Origin: RDXT01 sp033762375
GTDB taxonomy: Bacteria; Bacteroidota; Bacteroidia; J057
Direction: 5' to 3'
DNA: 64,000 bases
Assembly (NCBI GenBank): GCA_033762375.1
Contig: JANRLQ010000096.1
Location: 1 to 64,000, forward strand
The notes beneath the pieces were generated by a model. That model made no database searches. It was not told the origin of the DNA and was given only the letters and a program-made list of their open reading frames with translations. This document shows, piece by piece, positions 1-6,523 of this stretch. A program made the translations under genes and the position numbers. Position 1 is the stretch's first letter. Each line of letters starts with the position of its first letter.

Positions 1-20
1 GGTGTATGGAAGCCAGGGTC

Positions 21-75
21 CGGGTGTTTACGCGGTTGTATTAACCCTATACGTACCCTTTTGTTTTGCGCAAGT
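21..75. repeat. partial copy of the island's 130-150 bp repeat (copy 0)
   Basis: Bases 21-75 resemble the left arm of the repeat at 1102-1253: a GTGTTTACGC block, then GTTGTATTAA, TATACGTA and TTGCGCAAG in the same order and spacing. The GC-rich central hairpin and right arm seen in the three better copies cannot be found. A further CAACATACG core lies at 202-210. This could be a decayed or recombined copy, and the match is judged by eye only. Confidence 0.4.
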
Positions 76-251
76 CCTGTGATTGGCACCCTATTGGGAG
101 GTATGCTGAGTAGCGTGCAGAATGTGGAGTTTCACCGATCACTTCAGCGAGATGTTCCCCGCTTGGGCGGGGTAAGCGTGGGTTCGGTGTTGGTTTTTTC
201 GCAACATACGTACGACTCAGCGAGGCTTCATGTATTGTAATGGCTGAAGAC

Positions 252-556
252 CACCCTGCGATACATGGTTAGCGATGAGCGGAAGTAGATCCTCTGTGTA
301 TCTCCATTGCTGCCTATCCTTCACACAGAGAGGTACAGAGGAACGGAGCCTCACAGAGAGCAGACAGGACTCCCTCCCTGCCTCTGTCTACCTGCTTCAT
401 ACGGAGATACAGAGGTGCCAACCCTCCGTGCAACTCCGTACCTCCTTGTCGCTGTGAAATACCTCACCCCTCTCCGCAGGAAACACACAGCCACTACTGC
501 CTTGCTGCCCACAACAACCTTGTGCTTTTCACCAGTCTTCAAATATGTAGAGTAGT
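252..556. repeat. noncoding stretch with degenerate inverted repeats
   Basis: No convincing gene is present between 1 and 702. This stretch holds CCTCTGTGTATCTCC (291-305) answered by GGAGATACAGAGG (403-415), plus several internal CACAGAG and ACAGAGG words. It therefore looks like a decayed cluster of the CACAGAG/GGAG-type intergenic repeats known from many environmental genomes. The 12-bp word ATGGCTGAAGAC occurs on both sides (240-251 and 557-568), so the block could be an inserted unit. No protein-like ORF is supported. Confidence 0.4.
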
Positions 557-616
557 ATGGCTGAAGACGTGTTTGACGTGGCGATGGGGTGGGTTTTGGG
601 CACAAAAGTCCATGCA

Positions 617-707
617 GATAACCAAACTTTGATTAATCCCCAATGCGCTTGTGCAGCAACTGTGCCGCCAACTTCGTGCAGGGGGTGGTATCGCCAGTTT
701 GGTTATC
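617..707. repeat. attC-like palindrome E, overlapping a stop codon
   Basis: The outer arms GATAACCAAACT (617-628) and AGTTTGGTTATC (696-707) are perfectly complementary over 12 bp and are separated by 67 nt. The right arm contains the stop codon (703-705) of the minus-strand gene that ends here. An AAC...GTT palindrome abutting the 3' end of an ORF is the organisation of an integron gene cassette. A rho-independent terminator is the alternative, but the spacer is long and there is no T run. Confidence 0.55.
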
Positions 708-1056
708 CATCTATTTTACACAGTCTATAGAACGTAAGTCCTTTCCGGGATTTGGCTACATGTCCATTTTCTGAAATTGTCCAAACGTTGTGAAAGGGTT
801 TACCGGAGCTGTTGTCTGTTAAAAAGACTTTTTTGCCTTGTAATATCCAATTGCCTTTAACAATTACTTTTTTGTCGGGGATAGACAGGTCCTGGTAATA
901 AAAAGTGTTGTCAGCGTTAAGCGTCAGCGTAATCTGGGAGGGGTCTGATGCAGGAACACCATATGTCCCGATAAACTCACTTGCGTTTTTGCCAGTAAAT
1001 GAAGACAACAAAACAATTGTCATCCATGCTGTTAATAATTTAACGGAGGTTGCCAT
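703..1056 (-). CDS. small secreted protein of unknown function
   Basis: A 117-residue protein. It starts with a typical signal peptide (Lys at position 6, hydrophobic core about residues 8-20, then Ser-Phe-Thr-Gly). The mature part is short and beta-rich, with a repeated pattern of 'Asp-Asn-Thr-Phe-Tyr' and 'Gly-Asn-Trp' seen in small lipocalin-like or copper-resistance-like secreted domains of Bacteroidota; I cannot name a family. It stands alone between two palindromic repeats, and its stop codon lies inside the downstream palindrome at 617-707. That makes it look like a one-gene cassette. It is probably exported to the periplasm or cell surface. Confidence 0.6.
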   Translation of the reverse strand: MATSVKLLTAWMTIVLLSSFTGKNASEFIGTYGVPASDPSQITLTLNADNTFYYQDLSIPDKKVIVKGNWILQGKKVFLTDNSSGKPFHNVWTISENGHVAKSRKGLTFYRLCKIDG

Positions 1057-1101
1057 GTTGTGTAGGTTTTTAATGGGTTATCGTTTGTCTTACATGAGCA
1101 C

Positions 1102-1253
1102 ACAACTAGCGAGCGTTTACGCTGTTGTCTTAGCAACATACGTAAAGATTTTGTGCTGCGCAAGGGTTCCTCGGAGGGCATCGGCGGGCCTGCGGGATCG
1201 GGGTTGTGTCGGGTGGGAGATGGTGATTGTGGGGGAAACGTCAGTACAGACGC
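1102..1253. repeat. 130-150 bp imperfect palindrome, copy 1
   Basis: Bases 1102-1253 match 2766-2905 and 18902-19052 in the same order: a GCGTTTACGCTGTTG block, CAACATACGTAAAG (core 1134-1142), TTGTGCTGCGCAAG, a GC-rich block GGGCATCGGCGGGCCTGCGGG, then GGGAGATGGTG and GGGGAAACGT. The arms pair imperfectly around the GC-rich centre, so a single strand could fold into a long hairpin. The right end touches the truncated toxin gene (1241-1381), so the repeat may mark a recombination junction. Confidence 0.7.
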
Positions 1254-1381
1254 CGTGCTGACCGACGGAAGGTATGTGTGATGAGGAGACGCTGGTAAAA
1301 GTGTCGCAGCAAATCTACTCGCCCGATAGCCACTAAGGCAATCAAGGGACTGGCATCTGAAATGACGAGATATTCAGGCAT
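1241..1381 (-). pseudogene. truncated DUF3368 (PIN-domain-like) toxin
   Basis: The ATG (1381) overlaps the stop of the upstream antitoxin gene by 8 bp, a typical toxin-antitoxin coupling. The first ~38 residues carry the DUF3368/PIN start: 'SDASPLIALVAIGRVDLL', with the first acidic metal-binding Asp. Members of this family are about 150-160 residues long. Here the recognisable sequence stops near base 1265 and the frame closes at 1241, inside the repeat at 1102-1253. The remaining catalytic acidic residues are gone, so no active RNase toxin can be made. The fragment shows that the toxin's 3' part was lost at the repeat boundary. Confidence 0.7.
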
Positions 1382-1598
1382 TGGCCATATCTTCTTCGAT
1401 CTCGTCCATATTGTACTGAAAGATGGACACCTTATACTTGCCCAGCAACTCAATGAAGGCATGCTTGGAGAGGCCCACCATTTCGGCTCCCTGCCCGGAG
1501 GTGATCAGCCCCTCTTCAAATAGCTTGACTGCAAACAACATGCTCAGCTCAAATTGACTGACTCGAAGCCCTTCGGGTAATTGGAGTTGAATGCTCAT
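1374..1598 (-). CDS. UPF0175 family antitoxin
   Basis: A 74-residue protein of the UPF0175 family, the DNA-binding antitoxins usually paired with DUF3368 PIN-like toxins. A helix-turn-helix is visible in the middle ('SGQGAEMVGLSKHAFIELL', about residues 35-53), followed by the family's usual 'GKYKVSIFQY' and an acidic C-terminus. I chose the ATG at 1598 because family members begin just before 'LPEGL'; an in-frame ATG 12 codons upstream has no family support. The toxin gene overlapping its end is truncated, so this is an orphan antitoxin. It may still repress its own promoter or neutralise related toxins elsewhere. Confidence 0.75.
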   Translation of the reverse strand: MSIQLQLPEGLRVSQFELSMLFAVKLFEEGLITSGQGAEMVGLSKHAFIELLGKYKVSIFQYNMDEIEEDMANA

Positions 1599-1679
1599 CG
1601 TGTATGAAAATAAGTTCTTCTCAAAGATACACATTTCTCTTCACTTGGGCCAGGGCAAAAGCATGTGCAGGTTTTCGTA

Positions 1680-1789
1680 CTAACAGGGGCTGACGCAGGC
1701 CCCAAAACCTTTATGGGGGGGGGCCATTGAGCAGTCAATGGAATACAGATTGGGGATAAGCCAGGTGGTGGTTTTTCTCAGGCTGTTAG
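1680..1789. repeat. attC-like palindrome D, overlapping a stop codon
   Basis: The outer arms CTAACAG (1680-1686) and CTGTTAG (1783-1789) enclose about 96 nt that include a perfect hairpin, CCATTGA/TCAATGG (1724-1741), and a GGCCCC...GGGGCC pairing. The right arm contains the stop codon (1786-1788) of the polysaccharide deacetylase. Read on the minus strand it runs TCTAACA...TGTTAG, close to classical attC ends (TCTAACA...GTTAGA). The central structure is longer and more irregular than in a textbook attC. Confidence 0.55.
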
Positions 1790-2724
1790 AGTCCTAATTT
1801 ATCCATCATAGGTTTTTCGTAATCCCCATCTTCCGCTGGATAACGCAGCACTTTTTCAAATTTCCCTGATTGCTTAGCCAAAGCCCATATCAAACTTTCG
1901 CCCGCAGGAACATTATTAGGGATTTCATCATATATGCTGTCTTTATATGCCTTGTCAGCATCAATAATTTTCCATCCGTTTTTTTCAAAGTGGTCAATTA
2001 GATCATCCAAAAACAATGCTGACGCTAAATTGTGATGTAAAAGCAAAACATGGTTTATCCGTCTGCCTGTCAACTGATATGCCAATGAGTCATAATATAA
2101 GGCACGATTAAGCAGATGATTTTTATAATAATCTCTGAAGCCAGAAATGTCTGAATCGGGATTTGCTTTAAGTTGTTTGATGAGTCGGCTGTCTATATAC
2201 CAATCAGAAGCATCAATTGAAACGTGTCCATTTTTGTAACCTTGTTGGGTCATAAAAGCTCTGAAGCCATCAATTTTTTCCTTTGAATTTCCTTCTTTCA
2301 AATAAGGAAATCTAAAATATGGATAAAAATTAGCGTATTTTTTTATGATAGAATCGTTTTGTAGTAATTCTTCCTTAAAAGATTCTAAACTTATATTTTT
2401 GCTATTAAAATTAGGGTGAGAGAAAGTATGATTTGCGATGAAATGTCCTTCATTGTTCCACGATGTCAGGACGTACTTTCCTTTTTCTGATAATTTGTTT
2501 GCGCCGTAAGAAAATAAGATTGCTTTTACATTGTGTTTTTTTAAGTTGTCCAACAACATTTGATTCCAAACTTCTAATTTATAGTTACCAATATCATTAG
2601 TTTGTCCATCGTCAAATGTAAATGATATTTTCGGCTTTTCTTTTTGAGTGTATGTATGGCTATGGTAAAAAACTGTCAGTCCCCAAACTGGCATTAACAA
2701 TAAAAAAGTCAGCGTTTTTTTCAT
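1786..2724 (-). CDS. secreted polysaccharide deacetylase (NodB domain)
   Basis: A 312-residue protein with an N-terminal signal or anchor segment (MKKTLTFLLLMPVWGL) followed by a NodB-type carbohydrate esterase domain. Motif 1 'SFTFDD' (about residues 36-41) supplies the catalytic base and a metal-binding Asp. Motif 2 'HTFSHP' supplies the two metal-binding His, and 'FRFPY' is motif 3. Such enzymes remove acetyl groups from GlcNAc-containing polymers outside the cell. I chose the ATG at 2724 because the signal peptide starts there; the 13 codons upstream look non-coding. The gene is much more AT-rich than its neighbours. It sits alone between repeats, and both features suggest recent acquisition. 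The exact substrate is unknown. Confidence 0.85.
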   Translation of the reverse strand: MKKTLTFLLLMPVWGLTVFYHSHTYTQKEKPKISFTFDDGQTNDIGNYKLEVWNQMLLDNLKKHNVKAILFSYGANKLSEKGKYVLTSWNNEGHFIANHTFSHPNFNSKNISLESFKEELLQNDSIIKKYANFYPYFRFPYLKEGNSKEKIDGFRAFMTQQGYKNGHVSIDASDWYIDSRLIKQLKANPDSDISGFRDYYKNHLLNRALYYDSLAYQLTGRRINHVLLLHHNLASALFLDDLIDHFEKNGWKIIDADKAYKDSIYDEIPNNVPAGESLIWALAKQSGKFEKVLRYPAEDGDYEKPMMDKLGL

Positions 2725-2765
2725 TTTTTGTTTTTGGCTTGGGTTGTCATAAACACCCTGCAAGA

Positions 2766-2905
2766 GTTAGGTGCCTCAGCAATATACGTAAAGACTTTGT
2801 GCTGCGCAAGGTTTCCTCGAAGGGCATCGGCGGGCCTGCGGGCAGGCTCTGCGCCGGGTCGGAGATGGTGCTTGCGGGGAACGTTACGCTTTACGAATGT
2901 GCAAC
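2766..2905. repeat. 130-150 bp imperfect palindrome, copy 2
   Basis: The same order of blocks as copies 1 and 3: CAATATACGTAAAG (core 2780-2788), TTTGTGCTGCGCAAG, GGGCATCGGCGGGCCTGCGGGC, GCGCCGGGTCGGAGATGGTGCTTGC, then GGGGAACGTTACGCTTTACG. ACGTAAAG on the left pairs with CTTTACG on the right (2890-2896), and GCCTGCGGGCAGGC forms the tip. It lies 40 bp downstream of the stop of the Rpn-like remnant and just upstream of the deacetylase gene. Confidence 0.75.
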
Positions 2906-2945
2906 GCTTAGGAGCAATTTTCGGAAAGCGATTGTTCGTGGCCTT

Positions 2946-3047
2946 TTACAGTTCGTCTATTTCGTCAAGTGTCAAACCAGTCGCTTCGGAAATTATATTT
3001 CTATCTACTCTTTTGCTTTTCATCACGCTGGCAATTTTTTGGTTCAT
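2946..3047 (-). pseudogene. 3' remnant of an Rpn-family (PD-(D/E)XK) gene cut by the IS
   Basis: On the minus strand this reads 33 residues ending 'ISEATGLTLDEIDEL' then stop, preceded by 'KIASVMKSKRVDRN'. It resembles the usual C-terminus of Rpn recombination-promoting nuclease/putative transposase proteins, in which a helical 'xxATGLSxEEIxxL' tail follows the nuclease domain. The upstream part would lie to the right but is replaced by the IS left end at 3041. Beyond the IS right end (4303) there is no continuation, so the 5' part is lost. The family call rests on a short tail and is tentative. Confidence 0.45.
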
Positions 3048-4303
3048 TGCGTTTAATAGTGGAAAGGGTTATCTTCGGTAATGGATCAAGAACTGCCGAT
3101 ATTTACCGCCGCCTTAGGATTGTCGTCCCCTTGGAAGATAGTTCGTATAGAGTTTAGTGAAGCCCAAGCGCTTCATATCTACGTATCTCACCCCCGTGGT
3201 AGCCGGTTTGAGTTTGAGGGACGGCTCTACCCGGTATATGACCACCAGGAGCGTACGTGGCGTCACCTAAATTTTTTTGAGCATACGTGCTACCTTCATG
3301 CAGCGGTGCCGCGTGTGCGTACCCACGAGGGAGAGACCTGTCTGGTGGCAGTACCCTGGGCCTCAGGCGGGAGTTCATTTACGCTGCTCTTTGAGCATCA
3401 TGCGATGAGTCTGGTACGGGGCGGTATGAGTATCTATCGTGCCGGTTTAGCGTTGGCTATAGACGGTCGGCGGATACTGGGGATCATCCGCAACCGGGTA
3501 CATTATGCCCTGGCGACCCAGCCCCTGGCCCCGGTTGAGGAGCTCTCCGTAGACGAGACCAGCCGGGCCAGGGGACATGATTACCTGACGATCCTCAGCG
3601 ACCGGGAGGCCAAAAAAGTAGTCGGCATCGCCCCCGGCAAAGACCAGGCCGCGATGTCTAATGCCTTGATAGACATGGAGGTACGCGGAGCTGACTCTGA
3701 GGCGGTAAAGACCGTGACGATGGACATGTCCCCGTCTTTTATAGCAGGAGCTGAGGCGCATCTGCCCGATGCCGGCATCGTATTTGATCGGCTTCATATC
3801 GTCAAGCAGCTCAACGAAGCCCTCGATAAAGTCCGTCGTAGTGAGCAGGCCCAGCACAAAGAAGAGCTAAAGAAAACGCGCTACCTCTGGCTACGAAACA
3901 ATCCCCAACTCAAGCCCGATCAGCAGGCCCGGGTAGCCACCCTGGCCGAGGCATACCCCACCCTGGGTCAGGCTTATCGCCTGAAAGAACTCCTGCGGGA
4001 CATCCTCGACCAAGCCGCCCAAGACCAGTCCCTCAAACCCCTGAAGCCTGGGTGACCGAGGCCTGGAATAGTGCTATAGCCCCCATCCAAGACTTTGTCA
4101 AGATGATCTGCCGACACTGGTATGGCATCGAGACCTATTTCAAAAAAACAGTCTCCAATGCCTATGCCGAGCGTGTCAACCTCAAGATTCAGGACATCAA
4201 AAGAACCGCCAAAGGATACCGAAATATCAACAACTTCATCGCTATGATTTACTTCCATTTAGGAGGACTCGATCTCGAATTCCACTATTAAACGCGATGA
4301 ACC
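3041..4303 (+). mobile_element. ISL3-family insertion sequence, 1263 bp
   Basis: The ends are 24-bp terminal inverted repeats with one mismatch: left 3041-3064, starting GGTTCATTGCGTTTAATAG, and right 4280-4303. An ISL3-type transposase nearly fills the element. I see no matching 8-bp target duplication: the left flank is AATTTTTT and the right flank GTCTTTTA. The original flanks may therefore have been rearranged. The left end interrupts an Rpn-like gene remnant, and the right end lies 16 bp from palindrome B (4320-4407). The size and GG-starting ends fit the ISL3 family. Confidence 0.8.
3081..4291 (+). pseudogene. ISL3-family transposase, split by a frameshift
   Basis: Two frames together make a transposase of about 400 residues. 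The first (3081-4055, 324 aa) carries two of the three catalytic acidic residues ('LSVDETS' and 'VTMDMSP') and the helical region. The second (4052-4291, 79 aa, GTG start overlapping the first stop) carries the last part with 'NAYAERVN', where ISL3 enzymes have the third acidic residue. A -1 shift near 4040 in a CAAACCCC context would join them. The sequence does not match the classical slippery heptamer, so I prefer a point indel in the gene or in the assembly. The N-terminal zinc-finger region also lacks the usual cysteines. The element is probably immobile unless helped in trans. Confidence 0.8.
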
Positions 4304-4319
4304 GTCTTTTAAGCTGACC

Positions 4320-4407
4320 GCTAACGTTTGCACCCCCGCCCGTGCCGCCCTGCGTTGGCTTTTGCGGGTTGGGCTTTGGGCGGCATGGTCGGGAGTGCGT
4401 TGTTATC
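4320..4407. repeat. attC-like palindrome B, downstream of the Zn/Cd ATPase
   Basis: The 21-bp arms at 4330-4350 (GCACCCCCGCCCGTGCCGCC...) and 4378-4398 pair with three mismatches around a 27-nt loop. The outer flanks are GCTAAC (4320-4325) and GTTATC (4402-4407). On the minus strand it reads GATAACAACGCAC...GTGCAAACGTTAGC, close to the TAACAACGC...GCGTTAG ends of many attC sites. It lies 30 bp past the ATPase stop and is nearly identical to 12726-12808. It could also act as a transcription terminator. Confidence 0.65.
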
Positions 4408-4437
4408 CCCTTTTTATTTTATTGGTCTGGTCGGGCT

Positions 4438-6453
4438 TTAAAATTTCATCTTCTGTATCCGCACCGCATTCAAAATCGCCAAAAGTGCCACCCCAACGTC
4501 CGCAAAAACCGCTTCCCACATGGTCGCCAAACCGCCCGCACCCAGTAGCAAAACTACTGCTTTGACGGAAAATGCTAATGCAATATTTTGTATAACAATG
4601 CTCCGGGTCGCCTTCCCGATTTTGATAGCCGTGGCAATCTTTGATGGCTGGTCGGTCTGAATGACCACATTCGCAGTTTCAATCGCTGCATCGCTACCCA
4701 TTGCGCCCATGGCAATTCCCACATCACTCAAAGCCAAAACGGGCGCATCGTTGATGCCGTCGCCGACAAAGGCAATGACTTTGCTTCTGTCCTGTTTCAG
4801 TTCCTCTACTTTTTGGACTTTGCCTTCCGGCAAGAGGTCGCCGAAAGCCGTGTCAATCCCAATCGCCTGTGCCACTTTTTGGGTGATGGCATCTTTGTCG
4901 CCACTTAACATAACGGTCTGGAGAACGCCGTTTTGGTGCATGGATTTCAGGGCTTCAACGGCATCTTCTTTGATTCTATCGGCTATTAAAACGTAGCCAA
5001 CGTATCGATTTTCAACCGCTACCACGACAATCGTTTCCACGATGCCGTCAATCTCCGGGGGGTATCCGATGCCGAATTTTTTGAGCAATTTGGTATTTCC
5101 AGCTAAAACCGTTTTGCCGTTGACCGTGCCTTTCAAGCCATGCCCGGAGATTTCTTCGACCTCCATCGCTTGATAGGGCGAGGCGTCGGTTTTGGTAAAA
5201 TCCGCAATCGCTTTGGCTATCGGGTGCGTGGATTGGCGTTCCAATGCCGCCAATATTTTGATCATTTCATCTTTGTCCATGCTCGAACTGACTACTTCCT
5301 GAACTTTAAAAACGCCCTCCGTCAAAGTCCCCGTTTTGTCCATAACAACGGTGTTTACCTTTGTCATCAAGTCCAAATAATTCGAGCCTTTGAACAAAAT
5401 GCCGTGCCTCGAAGCCGCCCCAATGCCGCCGAAATAGCCAAGCGGAATGGAAATCACCAAAGCACAAGGGCAGGAAATCACCAGAAAAACCAATGCCCGA
5501 TAAAGCCAATCATTGAACACATAATTGCCGACTACAAAGTACGGCACGACCACCAGCGCAACCGCCAAGAAGAACACAATCGGCGTATAGATTTTGGCAA
5601 AACGCCTTATCAAAAGTTCGGTCTGCGCCTTGCGAGCGGTGGCGTTTTGAACCATGTCGAGGATGCGGGCGAGCGAACTGTCGGCATATTTTTTCGTCAC
5701 CCGCAGTTCGATGACTTTGTCGAGGTTCAACATTCCCGCCAGCACGGTTTCGCCTTTTTCGATGGTTTTGGGCTTGCTCTCGCCCGTCAATGCCGCCGTG
5801 TTGAAACTACTTTTTTCGGAAATCAACTCGCTGTCCAGCGGCACTTTTTCGCCCGAACGGACTTGGATAATGTCGCCGATTTCAACCGTTTCGGGATTTA
5901 CGGACTGATAACTTCCGTTTTTCAACAGGTTGGCAAAAGCCGGGCGCACATCCAAAAGCGCCTTGATATTGCTTTTTGCTCGATTGACCGCCGCACTTTG
6001 GAACAGTTCGCCGATGGCATAAAACAGCATCACCGCCACGCCTTCCGGGTATTCGCCGATGGCAAATGCGCCGACCGTCGCCAAAACCATTAAAGTAAAT
6101 TCTGTGAAAAATTCGCCGTTGACAACCGCCCCGAACGCCTCTTTCATTACCGGGAAACCGACTGGCAAATAGGCAACTACATAAAAAGCCACCCGCAACC
6201 AGCCATTGAAAAATGACTGGGGGATGTAATGGTCGAGCGCAATGCCGAGCAAAAGCATGGTCAAACTGACGATAGCGGGCAAATACTGTTTCCACGCTGC
6301 GCCTTCGCCGTGTTCATGGTCGTGGTCATGCCCGTCGTCGTCGCTATGCTGTTCTTTCAGCAAGTTTTGGGCGTTGGCGTTGGTGTAGATTTTTTCTTCG
6401 AGGGTGCAGCAAAGTTGTTTGCCGTCTTTGTCGTAGATGTGTTGATGTTGCAT
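4438..6453 (-). CDS. Zn/Cd/Pb-exporting P1B-type ATPase (ZntA/CadA-like)
   Basis: A 671-residue heavy-metal P-type ATPase that pumps divalent metal out of the cytoplasm across the inner membrane. The actuator motif TGES (around residue 220), the metal-site CPC in a transmembrane helix (around 330), the phosphorylation motif DKTGT, the HP locus (STHPIAKA) and GDGIND are all present. The C-terminal membrane helices carry the Lys of 'SVKAVV' and the Asp of 'FADVGVA', both typical of the P1B-2 (Zn2+/Cd2+/Pb2+) subgroup. There is no N-terminal CxxC HMA domain; instead there is a His/Asp-rich stretch (GHDHDHEHGEG, about residues 41-51) and a Cys-Cys pair at 15-16. It is the last gene of an efflux operon that starts at 12648. 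Confidence 0.93.
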   Translation of the reverse strand: MQHQHIYDKDGKQLCCTLEEKIYTNANAQNLLKEQHSDDDGHDHDHEHGEGAAWKQYLPAIVSLTMLLLGIALDHYIPQSFFNGWLRVAFYVVAYLPVGFPVMKEAFGAVVNGEFFTEFTLMVLATVGAFAIGEYPEGVAVMLFYAIGELFQSAAVNRAKSNIKALLDVRPAFANLLKNGSYQSVNPETVEIGDIIQVRSGEKVPLDSELISEKSSFNTAALTGESKPKTIEKGETVLAGMLNLDKVIELRVTKKYADSSLARILDMVQNATARKAQTELLIRRFAKIYTPIVFFLAVALVVVPYFVVGNYVFNDWLYRALVFLVISCPCALVISIPLGYFGGIGAASRHGILFKGSNYLDLMTKVNTVVMDKTGTLTEGVFKVQEVVSSSMDKDEMIKILAALERQSTHPIAKAIADFTKTDASPYQAMEVEEISGHGLKGTVNGKTVLAGNTKLLKKFGIGYPPEIDGIVETIVVVAVENRYVGYVLIADRIKEDAVEALKSMHQNGVLQTVMLSGDKDAITQKVAQAIGIDTAFGDLLPEGKVQKVEELKQDRSKVIAFVGDGINDAPVLALSDVGIAMGAMGSDAAIETANVVIQTDQPSKIATAIKIGKATRSIVIQNIALAFSVKAVVLLLGAGGLATMWEAVFADVGVALLAILNAVRIQKMKF

Positions 6454-6467
6454 TTTTTATAGAAAAA

Positions 6468-6500
6468 GGATAAGCCGCTCTATTGAAAAACGGCTTATCC
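6468..6500. promoter_or_regulatory. intercistronic hairpin between cusB and the ATPase gene
   Basis: GGATAAGCCG (6468-6477) pairs perfectly with CGGCTTATCC (6491-6500) around a 13-nt loop. It sits in the 70-bp gap between the membrane-fusion protein gene and the ATPase gene. It may protect or separate parts of the operon mRNA or cause partial termination. Confidence 0.55.
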
Positions 6501-6523
6501 GAGTTAAAGTAATTTGTTGTGGT

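Noticed and set aside
905..1261. Plus-strand frames through the repeat copies (for example in 905-1261, 2728-3081, 18851-19153)
   Set aside because: They exist because the GC-rich repeat is open in several frames; their flanks differ completely, so they do not form one protein family.
4030..4060. Programmed -1 frameshift in the ISL3 transposase
   Set aside because: The local sequence does not form the X-XXY-YYZ slippery heptamer, no pseudoknot was seen, and ISL3 elements do not normally use frameshifting.
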